Below, piece after piece: positions 19,039-29,754 of a stretch of DNA of 64,000 bases; position 1 is the stretch's first letter, and each line of letters starts with the position of its first letter. The stretch comes from Prochlorococcus sp. AG-347-I06 (GTDB lineage: Bacteria > Cyanobacteriota > Cyanobacteriia > PCC-6307 > Cyanobiaceae). The notes below the pieces were generated by a model, which was not told the DNA's origin, did not search any database, and was given only the letters and a program-made list of their open reading frames with translations. The stretch covers positions 124,001 through 188,000 of the forward strand of contig QCBM01000003.1 of assembly GCA_003281605.1 (NCBI GenBank), written 5' to 3'. The translations under genes were made by a program, and so were the position numbers.

Positions 19039-19988
19039 ATAATCAAAATTCTTTCGGCAAAGGAGAAGGTGAGCTTATAGAAATTATTTATGAGCTACCT
19101 CTGCCTATGAGGTTAGACAGATGGTTGGTAAGTAAAAGGCCAGAACAAAGTAGAGCAAGAATTCAAAATTTTATAAATTCAGGTTTAGTACTTGTAAACT
19201 ATAAGACCGCAAAAGCAAAGACCCCATTAAAAAATGGCGACAATGTTCAAATATGGATGCCTCCTCCAGAACCTCTTATTTATTTGAAACCTGAAAAAAT
19301 GGATTTAAATATCCTTTTTGAAGACGAGCACATCATAGTCATCAATAAACAATCAGGTCTAATAGTTCATCCAGCCCCTGGACACAAATCTGGAACTTTA
19401 GTGAATGGATTACTTTTTCACTGTAAAGATCTGCCTGGAATTAATGGGAAACTAAGACCTGGTATTGTTCACAGATTAGATAAAGATACCTCCGGATGTA
19501 TGGTGGTTGCAAAAAGCCAAGAGGCATTAGTAAATCTCCAAAAACAAATTAAAGAAAAAATAGCATCACGCGAATATATTGCAGTGATTCATGGAGCACC
19601 TAATTCTGAAGAAGGCCAAATAGTGGGACACATTGGCAGAGATAAAGTAAATAGATTGAAATATAAAGTAGTTGAAGAAACTTCAGGAAGGTATGCCTGT
19701 ACCTATTGGAAATTAGAAGAAAGATTTGGCAATTACTCATTAATGAGTTTCAAACTAGATACGGGGAGAACGCATCAAATAAGAGTTCATTGCGCTCACA
19801 TTAATCATCCAATTGTTGGTGATCCATTATATGGAAGATGTAAAAAACTACCTTGTAAATTAGATGGCCAAGCTTTACACGCCATCAAGCTTGGACTTAT
19901 ACATCCAATAAATGGTAAAGAAATGATATTTGAATCAGAATTACCATTAGATTTTCAAAAATTACTAAGTATTCTTAAAGTTAAATGA
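19029..19988 (+). CDS. RluD-type 23S rRNA pseudouridine synthase
   Basis: A 319-residue RluA-family enzyme. An S4-like RNA-binding domain occupies the first 80 residues, then comes the catalytic domain with GIVHRLDKDTSGCMVV holding the active aspartate, and later TGRTHQIRVH. RluD converts uridines in helix 69 of 23S rRNA; the paralogues RluC and RluA cannot be fully excluded. It overlaps the GTPase gene by 10 bases, giving a ribosome-maturation pair, and overlaps the convergent ABC gene by 8. Confidence 0.9.
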   Translation: MELNNQNSFGKGEGELIEIIYELPLPMRLDRWLVSKRPEQSRARIQNFINSGLVLVNYKTAKAKTPLKNGDNVQIWMPPPEPLIYLKPEKMDLNILFEDEHIIVINKQSGLIVHPAPGHKSGTLVNGLLFHCKDLPGINGKLRPGIVHRLDKDTSGCMVVAKSQEALVNLQKQIKEKIASREYIAVIHGAPNSEEGQIVGHIGRDKVNRLKYKVVEETSGRYACTYWKLEERFGNYSLMSFKLDTGRTHQIRVHCAHINHPIVGDPLYGRCKKLPCKLDGQALHAIKLGLIHPINGKEMIFESELPLDFQKLLSILKVK

Positions 19989-21579
19989 GATTTAAAGAAG
20001 AATTTAGAAGCGATTTTGTATACGGGTTTTGAGTTTTCGTGAATATTGTAGAACTTTCTCCTTCATCAACTATCTTTCCATGATTCATAACTAGCAACCT
20101 ATTACAAAATCTTTTAGCAATGCCTAAATCATGGGTTATAAAAATAATCGTTAAATTCATTTTTTCTTGAAAGACTCTTAGTAATTCAAGAATCTCTATT
20201 TTTACTGAAGCATCCAACATATTTACGCTCTCATCACAAATTAAAATTTTTGGCTTCAACAATAGCGCCCTGGCCAATGAAATTCTTTGCAGTTGACCAC
20301 CAGATAATTGGTCAGGATAAGAATTAAAAAAATCATTATTTAAGGGGAGATTTAAATTTCTTAACATTAATCTTATTTCTTTTTCAATTTTTCTTTTATC
20401 TGAAATTTTTTGAATAAAAAATATATCTTCCAAAATACTTTTAATTGTCATTTTCGGATTCAAACTTGAAAAAGGATCTTGAAAAATAATTTGCACTTTA
20501 TTGTTCTTTTTAAAAGATTTATTTTTTTTCAATGCCTGATTTTTATCATAAATTTTGATTTCACCACCTCTTACTTTAAGAAGTCCAATTAAAGCCCTGC
20601 ATAATGTACTTTTACCACTCCCTGAAGAACCAACTATTCCAAGAGTCTCATTCTCATATAATTTGAAACTAACTTCATTTAAAGCCTTATTCCATTTATT
20701 AATAAAAATTGAAGAATTTAATTTATACCAATGTCTTAGGTTATTTACCTCTAGAACGACCTCATCACGAGCATTATTTTTAGTATTTGGTTCTAATACT
20801 ATTTTTGAAGCATTTACTAACTTTTTCCCAATATCTGATTTTGGTGATTGAAAAATATCTAATATATTCCCTTTTTCAACAATCGATCCCCTTTCAATTA
20901 TTGCAACTTTTTTACACCACTTCGCTGCAAGATTAATATCGTGACTAATTAAAATTAAAGTTGTATCAAATTCATTACATAGATGAATTATTTCTTGCAT
21001 AATTTCAAAACTTGTTTTGGTATCTAAGCTTGTTGTAGGTTCATCAGCTATTAATAATTTAGGTTTCAAAGCAAGTGCCATTGCTATAGAAACTCTCTGT
21101 CTCATTCCACCGCTAAATTGATGTGGGAAAGAATCAAGTCTACTTTCTTCAATTCCGACTTTTTGAAAAACTCCTCTTACTAATTTTTTAATAGCTAAAG
21201 ATGATTTAGTTTGATCATGTGTTTTAAATAATTCATATAAATGATCCCCAACTCTCATTAGCGGATTAAGTTTTTTTATAGAGTCTTGATAAATAAATCC
21301 AAAATTCTTTCTTCTAAATAATTGTGCATCTTTGTTGTTTATTTTCCTAGGATCTACACTAGAAATCGATAGATACCCTTCAGAAGTGGCCTTTTCAGGC
21401 AATATATTTACTAATGTTTTTGCAAAAGTGGTCTTTCCACATCCAGAAGGTCCTATTATGGCCAAATGTTCTCCACTATCTATTTCCAAATTAAAATTTT
21501 TGATAATAGGTTGCTGTTTTAGACCATATTTAACAGTAAGATTTTTAACTAAAATAATTTTTTCTTTATTTTTTTCCAT
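19981..21579 (-). CDS. ABC transporter with two fused ATPase domains (peptide/nickel DppD-DppF type)
   Basis: A 532-residue protein carrying two complete ABC cassettes. NBD1 has Walker A GPSGCGKTT, signature FSGGMRQRVS and Walker B LLIADEPTTSLD. NBD2 has GSSGSGKST, LSGGQLQRIS and ILICDESVNMLD. Tandem fusion of this kind is known for oligopeptide/dipeptide-type importers (YejF, DppD+DppF). No permease or binding-protein gene is adjacent, so the partners must be encoded elsewhere. It diverges from the relA/spoT gene by 54 bases. Confidence 0.92.
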   Translation of the reverse strand: MEKNKEKIILVKNLTVKYGLKQQPIIKNFNLEIDSGEHLAIIGPSGCGKTTFAKTLVNILPEKATSEGYLSISSVDPRKINNKDAQLFRRKNFGFIYQDSIKKLNPLMRVGDHLYELFKTHDQTKSSLAIKKLVRGVFQKVGIEESRLDSFPHQFSGGMRQRVSIAMALALKPKLLIADEPTTSLDTKTSFEIMQEIIHLCNEFDTTLILISHDINLAAKWCKKVAIIERGSIVEKGNILDIFQSPKSDIGKKLVNASKIVLEPNTKNNARDEVVLEVNNLRHWYKLNSSIFINKWNKALNEVSFKLYENETLGIVGSSGSGKSTLCRALIGLLKVRGGEIKIYDKNQALKKNKSFKKNNKVQIIFQDPFSSLNPKMTIKSILEDIFFIQKISDKRKIEKEIRLMLRNLNLPLNNDFFNSYPDQLSGGQLQRISLARALLLKPKILICDESVNMLDASVKIEILELLRVFQEKMNLTIIFITHDLGIAKRFCNRLLVMNHGKIVDEGESSTIFTKTQNPYTKSLLNSSLNLI

Positions 21580-21633
21580 GATTTATAGCAAATTTTTCTA
21601 GACCTAAATAAAATACATCTAAAGCAATATAAA

Positions 21634-23943
21634 ATGTCCGAGGCAGCTGCAAATTCAAAAGAAAAAAACGAAATTGAAGTTTCCAAAACTATTTTGCCTG
21701 AAAATAAAAAATATGAAAGTGAATCTTTGAATTATCAAATAAACATTCCCGATTGGCTTCTTAAAGATATACATAATTTTGAAAAATCAAATAAAGAAAA
21801 TGATGAGAATCAAAACCTCATAGTAAAGGCTTTTAAACTTGCTTATAAAGCTCATGATGGACAATTCCGCGCGAGCGGCGAGCCATACATAATCCACCCG
21901 GTTGCTGTTGCAAATCTCCTTAAAGAAATAGGTGCTAGTTCATCTGTTATTGCTGCAGGCCTTTTACATGATGTAGTTGAAGATACTGGCATTGATTTAT
22001 CCGAAATAGAAACAAATTTTGGATTAGAAGTAAAAATACTTGTTGAGGGTGTAACAAAATTAGGCGGCATTCACTTTAACAACAGGACTGAAGCACAAGC
22101 TGAAAATCTTAGGAAAATGTTTTTGGCTATGGCCAGCGATATCAGAGTTGTTTTAGTAAAACTTGCAGATCGACTTCATAACATGAGAACAATTGAATGG
22201 CTAAATGATGAGAAAAAACTAAGAATAGCAAGAGAAACAAGAGAGATTTATGCACCATTAGCAAATCGACTAGGAATAAACAGATTTAAATGGGAATTAG
22301 AAGATTTAGCTTTTAAATTCCTAGAGCCAAAAGAATATCTAGATCTTAAAGATCAAATCGCCGTTAAAAGAAGTGATAGAGAAAAAAGATTAAAAGTAAC
22401 TTTGAATCTTATGAAGGAAAACTTGATTTCAGCAGGTTTGAAAAATTTTGAAATAACAGGAAGACCAAAACATCTTTATGGCATCTGGAGCAAAATGGAA
22501 AGACAACAAAAGCATTTTCACGAGATTTATGATGTTGCTGCCCTAAGAATTATCGTGGACAATTCAGATAGTTGTTATAGAGCTTTAGCAGTTGTTCATG
22601 ATACTTTCAAACCAATTCCAGGTAGATTTAAAGACTATATAGGATTACCAAAACCAAATGGATATCAGTCCTTACACACTTCTGTGATTGGAAGACATCG
22701 ACCTATTGAAGTTCAAATTAGAACTACTTCGATGCATCAAATTGCTGAATATGGTATTGCCGCTCATTGGCAATACAAAGAGGGTGGTTCTCCTGCTAAA
22801 AGTAATGCCGAGAGATTTAATTGGCTAAGACAATTAGTTGAATGGCAACAGGATGGTAATGAAAGGGATCATAATGATTATTTAGCTTCAATTAAAGAAG
22901 ATTTATTTGATGAAGAAGTATTTGTGATCACTCCAAAAGGAGATGTTGTTGGTTTAAGGAAAGGATCTACCGCGATAGATTTCGCCTACAGAATCCATTC
23001 TGAAGTTGGAAATCGATGCAATGGAATAAGAATTAATGAAAAGCTTTCTCCATTATCTACAGCACTTCAAAATGGTGACTTCATTGAAATTTTGACAAGT
23101 AATAATGCTACTCCGAGCTTGGATTGGCTGAACTTTGTAGTTACGCCAACTGCTAAAAATAGAATTCGCCAATGGTATAAGAAAAGCCATCGTGATGAAA
23201 CGATTAAAAGAGGTAGAGATTTACTTGAAAAAGAAGTAGGTAGAAACGGTTTTGAATCATTACTTTCTAGTGAAGCCATGAAAAAAGTTGCAAATCGATG
23301 CAATTTAAAAACTACTGAAGACCTTCTTGCATCTCTTGGTTTTGGTGGTTTAACTTTGCATCAAGTATTAAACAGACTAAGAGAAGAAATAAAATTACAG
23401 ACAGAAGATGTAAAAAATGATTCTGACTCTGAAATAGCAAAATCTCTTAAAAGTCATAATCATTTATCCAGAAATCAATCTAATACAGCAGCTAAATCAC
23501 CAATTTCCGGGATAGAAGGTCTTGATTACAGAATAGGTAAATGCTGTTCCCCACTCCCAGGCGAGGATATTATCGGAACTGTGTCGCTCGGCAACCATGG
23601 GATAACTATACATAGGGAAGATTGTGAAAATGTAATACCAATTCCAATAGAGAGAAGATTACCTGTCAGTTGGAATCAAGATAATAAAACTAGCGATAAT
23701 AAGTTTCCAATTCAGCTACGAATAGAGGTAATTGATCGAGTTGGAGTTCTTAAAGATATTCTTATGCGGCTATCTGATAAAGGTATAAACGTTAGCGATG
23801 CCAATGTTAAAACTGCTTATGGTAAGCCAGCTATTATAAATCTTTGTGTAGGTCTTGAAAGTTATAATCAACTTCACAAAACAATTGAACAAATTAAATC
23901 AATGGCAGATGTTTTAGATATTGCCAGAGTTGGACAAAGTTAA
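21634..23943 (+). CDS. spoT: Bifunctional (p)ppGpp synthetase/hydrolase (RelA/SpoT)
   Basis: A 769-residue long RSH protein. The hydrolase HD domain (about 70-210) is intact, with HDVVEDT at 112-118 and KLADRLHNMRT. A synthetase domain follows (about 260-380), then TGS (about 415-480), a helical and zinc-finger-like part with CCSPLPGEDI, and a C-terminal ACT domain (about 690-769). Intact HD residues suggest it both makes and degrades the alarmone, which suits a genome with a single long RSH. It is monocistronic, converging on the DUF2062 gene. Confidence 0.95.
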   Translation: MSEAAANSKEKNEIEVSKTILPENKKYESESLNYQINIPDWLLKDIHNFEKSNKENDENQNLIVKAFKLAYKAHDGQFRASGEPYIIHPVAVANLLKEIGASSSVIAAGLLHDVVEDTGIDLSEIETNFGLEVKILVEGVTKLGGIHFNNRTEAQAENLRKMFLAMASDIRVVLVKLADRLHNMRTIEWLNDEKKLRIARETREIYAPLANRLGINRFKWELEDLAFKFLEPKEYLDLKDQIAVKRSDREKRLKVTLNLMKENLISAGLKNFEITGRPKHLYGIWSKMERQQKHFHEIYDVAALRIIVDNSDSCYRALAVVHDTFKPIPGRFKDYIGLPKPNGYQSLHTSVIGRHRPIEVQIRTTSMHQIAEYGIAAHWQYKEGGSPAKSNAERFNWLRQLVEWQQDGNERDHNDYLASIKEDLFDEEVFVITPKGDVVGLRKGSTAIDFAYRIHSEVGNRCNGIRINEKLSPLSTALQNGDFIEILTSNNATPSLDWLNFVVTPTAKNRIRQWYKKSHRDETIKRGRDLLEKEVGRNGFESLLSSEAMKKVANRCNLKTTEDLLASLGFGGLTLHQVLNRLREEIKLQTEDVKNDSDSEIAKSLKSHNHLSRNQSNTAAKSPISGIEGLDYRIGKCCSPLPGEDIIGTVSLGNHGITIHREDCENVIPIPIERRLPVSWNQDNKTSDNKFPIQLRIEVIDRVGVLKDILMRLSDKGINVSDANVKTAYGKPAIINLCVGLESYNQLHKTIEQIKSMADVLDIARVGQS

Positions 23944-23961
23944 TTTAAAAATTAGATCAAT

Positions 23962-24405
23962 CTATCTTTTACTTTTTATCTTGTAGATTAAGAAAACAAT
24001 ACTGCCGCAAATCAAAGCTAATAAAATACCTACAATTGATGAACCTAAGAGTAATTTTAGGGAAAAAATTCTACCTTGTTTCCATAAGTCATCAATAACT
24101 AAACTTTTTTCAAGAATTTTATTAGAAGGATTATTTAAAAAAATCGAACCAACTTTATAGTTAAAATAATAAAGTGGAATATAAGTAAAAGGGTTGCTGA
24201 TCCAGGTACCAATTGCAGCTAGAACAATATTTCCCTTAGCTATTTTCGCAAAAAATACCCCCATTAAAGTCTGAAACCCAAAAAAAGGAAAGCAACCACT
24301 AAATACCCCTATAGCTAAACCTTTAGCATTAAAGAAAGGACTTCCATTCTGATTCCTAAATAATGATAGAATTTTCTTATAGGTAATATCTCTTTTAAAT
24401 CTCAT
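23962..24405 (-). CDS. DUF2062 membrane protein
   Basis: A 147-residue protein matching DUF2062, with hallmark glycine and proline segments (GVFSGCFPFFGFQTLMG, then GTWISNPFTYIPLYY) and two to three hydrophobic segments including one at the C terminus (about 118-141). The function of the family is not established. It lies convergent to relA/spoT and divergent from mnmE. Confidence 0.88.
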   Translation of the reverse strand: MRFKRDITYKKILSLFRNQNGSPFFNAKGLAIGVFSGCFPFFGFQTLMGVFFAKIAKGNIVLAAIGTWISNPFTYIPLYYFNYKVGSIFLNNPSNKILEKSLVIDDLWKQGRIFSLKLLLGSSIVGILLALICGSIVFLIYKIKSKR

Positions 24406-24471
24406 TCAGAAAGAAAATTTCAAAATTAAATTCTTGATAATCTTACTTAATTATCCATAACAAAGCGAGAG

Positions 24472-25854
24472 ATGGATTCGATAGTTACTACAGAAGATAC
24501 GATAGCCGCAATTGCTTCAGCTATAAGTATTGGGAAGGGAGGAGTTGCGATAATAAGAGTATCAGGGAAAGACGCAATTAATTCTTGCAAAAAGATTGTT
24601 CAAACTAAATCTAAATATGCATGGGATTCACATAGGGTTTTTCGTGGTTTTATTCAGGAAAATAAACAAAATAAATTTATAGATGAAGTTTTAATTTTAG
24701 TGATGAAATCACCAAATAGCTTCACAGGAGAGGATGTAGTTGAACTTCATTGCCATGGCGGAATTATCATAGTAAATAAAGTTTTAAAGATATTATTATC
24801 TAGTAATTCTAAAGTTAGACTTGCAAACCCAGGAGAATTTAGTCAAAGAGCTTTTCTTAATGGAAAAATAGACCTTACTCAAGCCGAGTCGATTAATCAA
24901 TTAATTAATGCAAGCAATACCAGATCAGCGGAGTTAGCCTTTAGCGGGTTTCAAGGAGAAATAAAGAAAAAAATTGATGATATTAAAAATGACCTTATAA
25001 ATCAACTTTGCGAAATAGAAGCGAGAGTTGATTTTGAAGAAGACTTCACAGATTTTGATTACACCAAATATCTAAAAAACATAAAAAAAGTCAAAGAAAA
25101 AATAGAATTACTATTAGAAAATGCAAAACGAAATTCATATATTCATAATGGAATATCCATTGCGCTTATAGGTAAAACAAATGTTGGTAAAAGCTCTTTA
25201 TTAAATTTGCTTGCAAAAAAAGAGACAGCAATCGTAACTAATATTCCTGGAACAACTAGAGATGTTATTGAAGTTAATTTAACTATTAATGATATTCCAA
25301 TGAAAATAATTGATACTGCTGGCATAAGAGAAACTCATGAACAAATTGAAAGTATTGGAATTAAAAAAAGTTTTGGGAAAATAAAAGAGTCAGATTTTAT
25401 AATTTATATTTATAGTCTTGAAGAAGGATTTAATGAAGAAGACAAAAAAATAATACAAGAAATTCCCAAAGAAAAATTAATTACTATTTTGGGCAATAAA
25501 AAAGATTTAATTGATTGCAAAAATATTAATTCAAATGAGTTAAAAAACACAATTCTTATGAGTATTAAGAATAATGATGGTGAACAATTATTAATAGACA
25601 CAATCATAAAAAAATGCGGATTAAAACAAGTAGAAAATATTAATATATTTTTAAACGAAAGACATCTAACAAATTTGTCTGCTTGCTTATCTAATTTAAA
25701 TGATACTGATGAAATAATTGAAAATAAATTGCCATTTGATTTATTATCAATTGAACTGAGAGATGGAATTCAAAACTTATCTAAAATAACTGGTCAAGAA
25801 TTAACAGAGGAACTTCTAGATAATATTTTTTCTAAGTTTTGTATTGGTAAATAA
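24472..25854 (+). CDS. mnmE: tRNA modification GTPase MnmE (TrmE)
   Basis: A 460-residue MnmE that, with MnmG, modifies the wobble uridine of certain tRNAs. The N-terminal tetrahydrofolate-binding domain (1-118) has VAIIRVSG and [15 protein letters not shown] helical domain carries the inserted G domain with G1 GKTNVGKS at 234-241, GTTRD and DTAGIRET. The C-terminal tail FCIGK holds the catalytic cysteine. It is monocistronic with an 82-base gap to nadC. Confidence 0.97.
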   Translation: MDSIVTTEDTIAAIASAISIGKGGVAIIRVSGKDAINSCKKIVQTKSKYAWDSHRVFRGFIQENKQNKFIDEVLILVMKSPNSFTGEDVVELHCHGGIIIVNKVLKILLSSNSKVRLANPGEFSQRAFLNGKIDLTQAESINQLINASNTRSAELAFSGFQGEIKKKIDDIKNDLINQLCEIEARVDFEEDFTDFDYTKYLKNIKKVKEKIELLLENAKRNSYIHNGISIALIGKTNVGKSSLLNLLAKKETAIVTNIPGTTRDVIEVNLTINDIPMKIIDTAGIRETHEQIESIGIKKSFGKIKESDFIIYIYSLEEGFNEEDKKIIQEIPKEKLITILGNKKDLIDCKNINSNELKNTILMSIKNNDGEQLLIDTIIKKCGLKQVENINIFLNERHLTNLSACLSNLNDTDEIIENKLPFDLLSIELRDGIQNLSKITGQELTEELLDNIFSKFCIGK

Positions 25855-25936
25855 ATTTGAGTTAAATTACATAGTGATCTATAGTTGATTCTCTAACTTC
25901 AGTTTAATTTTTATTAATTAATTATTTCTTAGTTTA

Positions 25937-26803
25937 GTGGATTTAAATACTCCAATAATAAGTAAAATCATTGATAATTGGATCGATGAAGATATAGGTA
26001 GGGGAGATCTTACAAGTCCCTCTATTACAGAAGAGAATGGTAATGCATATTGGATTGCAAAAGAGGAGGGAATATTCTGTGGGGTTGAAATTATAAAAGA
26101 AATTTTTAGAAAAATTGATTTAAAAATCACTCCAACATTTAATATTTCTGATGGAGAAAAATTTGTTAAAGATCAAAAACTCTTAGAAATATATGGACCT
26201 TCAAAAAGTTTACTCGCTAGTGAAAGGATAAGCTTAAATATAGCAATGCATTTATCTGGAATATCAACATATACAAAGAATCTTACAGATAAATTAAAAG
26301 GCACAAATATAAAATTAGCAGATACTAGGAAAACGACTCCTGGCTTAAGAATATTTGAAAAATATGCATTCAAATGCGGAGGTGGGTTGAATCATAGAAT
26401 GGGATTATACGATGCTGCTATGATCAAAGAAAATCATATTGCATGGACAAATAATCTTAAGAATGCAGTACAAAAAATTCGCCTAAATTCGCCTTTTACA
26501 ACTCATATCATAATTGAAGCTGAGAATATCGAACAGGCAAAAGAAGCAGTATTAGCAGGAGCGGATAGTGTCTTATTAGATGAACTTAGTCCTGAAACAA
26601 TCAAAAAAAGCGTTCAAGAATTAAGAGATTTATCAATTAATAGCTTAAAAAAAGAAGTCAATAAAAATTTGATAATAGAGGTTTCTGGAATTAAACCTCA
26701 AGAAATTAGTAAATATCTAATAAAAGGTGTTGATTTGATTTCAACAAGTTCTTCAATCACCAAAAGTAATTGGATTGATTTGAGTATGCGTTATATTAAT
26801 TAA
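25937..26803 (+). CDS. nadC: Nicotinate-nucleotide pyrophosphorylase (carboxylating)
   Basis: A 288-residue quinolinate phosphoribosyltransferase in NAD synthesis. Recognisable parts are the EDIGRGDLTSPS opening, LADTRKTTPGLR, KCGGGLNHRMGLYDAAMIKENH with active-site lysines and arginines, and the SGIKPQEI-STSS phosphate-binding end. The start is GTG at 25937. The next gene, argS, follows after 27 bases. Confidence 0.96.
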   Translation: MDLNTPIISKIIDNWIDEDIGRGDLTSPSITEENGNAYWIAKEEGIFCGVEIIKEIFRKIDLKITPTFNISDGEKFVKDQKLLEIYGPSKSLLASERISLNIAMHLSGISTYTKNLTDKLKGTNIKLADTRKTTPGLRIFEKYAFKCGGGLNHRMGLYDAAMIKENHIAWTNNLKNAVQKIRLNSPFTTHIIIEAENIEQAKEAVLAGADSVLLDELSPETIKKSVQELRDLSINSLKKEVNKNLIIEVSGIKPQEISKYLIKGVDLISTSSSITKSNWIDLSMRYIN

Positions 26804-26830
26804 TCATATAGATAAATAATTAAATAATTA

Positions 26831-28645
26831 ATGCTAATCATTTTTAAAGAATTAACAAAACAATTTGAACAATCTCTTTTAGATAGTCTTGAAAAAAATG
26901 AAAAAAAAGGAGAATTCGAAATTCTTAGAAAAAATTTAATTACACAATCATCAAAAGAGGAATTTGGAGATTATCAATGTAATGTTTGTTTAAGTTTATC
27001 TAAAATATATAAAAAGAACCCAAGAGATATTTCTAATGATTTTATTAACCTTTTAAATAAAAATAAAAGCATAGCAAAATTTTGTAAGAGTCTAGAAATA
27101 GCTGGACCTGGATTTATAAATATAAAATTAAAAGATGAAGTTCTAATAAATGAAATTAAGTCAAATATTCAAAGCAATAGCGCTGGCATACCTCTAATTA
27201 GAAAAGATTTAGATATTGGTTTGTCTAATAAAGTTATTGTAGATTTTTCAAGTCCTAATATTGCTAAAGAAATGCATGTAGGGCATTTAAGATCAACAAT
27301 AATAGGTGACTCAATATCTAGAATTTTCGAGTTAAGAGGTTATGAAGTATTAAGACTCAATCATGTTGGTGATTGGGGAACACAATTTGGCATGCTTATT
27401 ACTCAGCTCAAAGATTTATATTTAAATGATCTAGAAGAAATAGGAAAGATCAAGATAAGTGATTTAGTTGAATTTTATAAAGAATCGAAAAAAAGATTTG
27501 ATAACGAATCTGAATTCCAAAAAAGATCTAGAGAGGAAGTAGTTAAATTACAAAGTGGAGATATTAAATCGATTAAAGCTTGGAAATTATTATGTGATCA
27601 ATCAAGGAAAGAATTTGATGAAATCTATAAAAATTTAAAAATAAAAATAGAAGAAAGAGGTGAATCTTTTTATAATCCCTTCTTAAAATCAGTTATTGAT
27701 GATTTGAATTTAAAAAAAATATTAGTAGAAGATCAAGGAGCAAAATGTGTATTTTTAGATGGGATGACTAATAAAGAAGGCAAACCTTTACCGCTAATTA
27801 TTCAAAAAAAAGATGGAGGTTTTAATTATGCCACTACAGATCTTGCTGCTATAAGATACAGATTCAATAAACCTCCTGATGGCGATGATGCTTCAAGAAT
27901 TATTTATGTGACTGATCATGGGCAAGCAAATCATTTTGCTGGAGTTTTTCAAGTCGCAAAAAAAGCAAAATGGATCCCAGAAAATTGTCAAGTTGACCAT
28001 GTCCCTTTTGGTTTAGTGCAAGGAATTGATGGCAAAAAACTAAAGACAAGAGAAGGTGAAACAATACGCCTAAAAGATTTATTAAATGAAGCAGTTAGAA
28101 GAGCAAAAGAAGATTTATTGAAAAGATTAGAAGATGAAGATCGTTATGAGACTGAAGAGTTTATTGCAAATACTTCAAGAATTATTGGATTAGGAGCTGT
28201 TAAGTATGCAGATTTAAGTCAAAATAGGATTACTAATTATCAATTTAGTTTTGATAAAATGCTTTCGCTTAATGGTAATACTGCTCCTTATTTGTTATAT
28301 ACACTTGTAAGAATTTCAGGAATTAAGAGAAAAAATGATTTTGTTTATGACTCTAAAGATTTTCAGTACGTAAAATATGAACATAAATCTGAGTGGAAAC
28401 TTATCAGAAAATTACTCAAGTTCGATGAAGTCATTATTTCTATTGAAAAAGACTTAATGCCAAATAGATTATGCAATTATCTTTTCGAGCTATGTCAGAC
28501 TTTTAATAGATTCTATGATCAAGTTCCAATCCTCAAAGAAGAAAAAAATATAAAAATTTCTAGGCTTAATTTATGTGACCTAACTGCAAAAACACTAAAA
28601 TTAAGCTTAGAGCTTTTAGGAATTGAAACTTTAGAAAGAATGTAA
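26831..28645 (+). CDS. argS: Arginyl-tRNA synthetase
   Basis: A 604-residue class I synthetase with the N-terminal Add-1 tRNA-binding domain (about 1-110), the HIGH-type signature in [18 protein letters not shown], the catalytic Rossmann core, a KMSK-equivalent loop near [12 protein letters not shown] and the C-terminal DALR anticodon-binding domain ending LGIETLERM. Its stop TAA shares one base with the ATG of the next gene (TAATG), a sign of translational coupling. Confidence 0.97.
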   Translation: MLIIFKELTKQFEQSLLDSLEKNEKKGEFEILRKNLITQSSKEEFGDYQCNVCLSLSKIYKKNPRDISNDFINLLNKNKSIAKFCKSLEIAGPGFINIKLKDEVLINEIKSNIQSNSAGIPLIRKDLDIGLSNKVIVDFSSPNIAKEMHVGHLRSTIIGDSISRIFELRGYEVLRLNHVGDWGTQFGMLITQLKDLYLNDLEEIGKIKISDLVEFYKESKKRFDNESEFQKRSREEVVKLQSGDIKSIKAWKLLCDQSRKEFDEIYKNLKIKIEERGESFYNPFLKSVIDDLNLKKILVEDQGAKCVFLDGMTNKEGKPLPLIIQKKDGGFNYATTDLAAIRYRFNKPPDGDDASRIIYVTDHGQANHFAGVFQVAKKAKWIPENCQVDHVPFGLVQGIDGKKLKTREGETIRLKDLLNEAVRRAKEDLLKRLEDEDRYETEEFIANTSRIIGLGAVKYADLSQNRITNYQFSFDKMLSLNGNTAPYLLYTLVRISGIKRKNDFVYDSKDFQYVKYEHKSEWKLIRKLLKFDEVIISIEKDLMPNRLCNYLFELCQTFNRFYDQVPILKEEKNIKISRLNLCDLTAKTLKLSLELLGIETLERM

Positions 28646-29754
28646 TGAATGATTTTAATCCATTAAATAATCTTTTCCCAAAACCAAGAGAAGAAATAAT
28701 AAATATGCAGTCTTACTCTGCACCTTTAGAAAATAGAAGAAATTTACTCCGCTTAGACTTTAATGAAAATACTTTAGGTCCAAGTCCTAAGGTTTTAGAG
28801 GCATTACAAGCGATAAAATTAGATGAGATTTCAATTTATCCAGAATATAATTTTTTAAAAAAATTTTTATGTGATAAATATCTTAATTCAAGAAAATTTG
28901 GTAATGATGAAATCGGAATTTTCAATGGAGCAGATGCAGCAATAAATGCAATTTTCAATTGCTTTGGAGAAAAAGATCAAATATTTCTAACAACAAATCC
29001 AACTTTTGGTTACTATTCTCCTTGTGCAGAAATCCGAGGAATGAAACAAATAAGTTGTTCTTACATTGGAGAAAATTTTCTATTCCCCATCGAAGAATTT
29101 AGGAAAAAAATAATAAAGCATAATCCAAAGTTAATATTTATTTGCAATCCAAATAATCCAACAGGAACTGTTCTGAGCTCTCAAGAAATAATTAATTTAG
29201 CCAATATCAATAACGATTCATTAATAGTTGTTGATGAACTATATGAAAAATTTAATGGAGATAGTCTTCTTGAATCGATAGATTTTGAAAAGAATAAAAA
29301 TATACTAATAATCCAATCTCTTTCAAAAACTGCAGGTCTAGCTGGGTTAAGAATAGGTTTTACTTTTGGCAATAAAAGTTTAATTCAGCACATTAATAAA
29401 GTTACAGGACCATATGATGTAAACAGCTTTGCTATAACAGCTGCATTAGCAGCACTTAAAGACAAGTCATATATTGATAATTATGTTTTAGAAGTAAAAA
29501 AGGCGAGGGAATGGATTTTAAATAAATTTAAATCAACAAAAATCAGAACTCACTTTAGTGGAGGTAACTATTTTTTAATTTGGCCAAAAAAAGATCCTAA
29601 AATCTTAATACAACAGATGAGAGAAAAAGGTATTCTTATTAGAAGTATGGAAAACAAAAAAGATATCGGTAATTCAATAAGGGTTAGTATTGGAACTAAA
29701 GAACAAATGATTTTTTTCTGGGACAATTACAAGATATTAGATTTAAAAAATTAA
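28645..29754 (+). CDS. hisC: Histidinol-phosphate aminotransferase-like PLP enzyme
   Basis: A 369-residue fold-type I aminotransferase. It has LDFNENTLGPSPKVLEAL at the N terminus, NPNNPTG, DELYEKF and the PLP lysine in IQSLSKTAGLAGLRIGF, followed by the C-terminal arginine segment RVSIGT. This layout is that of HisC, which makes histidinol phosphate in histidine synthesis. A broader aromatic role is possible. It overlaps argS by one base and the convergent MBL-like gene by four. Confidence 0.87.
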   Translation: MNDFNPLNNLFPKPREEIINMQSYSAPLENRRNLLRLDFNENTLGPSPKVLEALQAIKLDEISIYPEYNFLKKFLCDKYLNSRKFGNDEIGIFNGADAAINAIFNCFGEKDQIFLTTNPTFGYYSPCAEIRGMKQISCSYIGENFLFPIEEFRKKIIKHNPKLIFICNPNNPTGTVLSSQEIINLANINNDSLIVVDELYEKFNGDSLLESIDFEKNKNILIIQSLSKTAGLAGLRIGFTFGNKSLIQHINKVTGPYDVNSFAITAALAALKDKSYIDNYVLEVKKAREWILNKFKSTKIRTHFSGGNYFLIWPKKDPKILIQQMREKGILIRSMENKKDIGNSIRVSIGTKEQMIFFWDNYKILDLKN

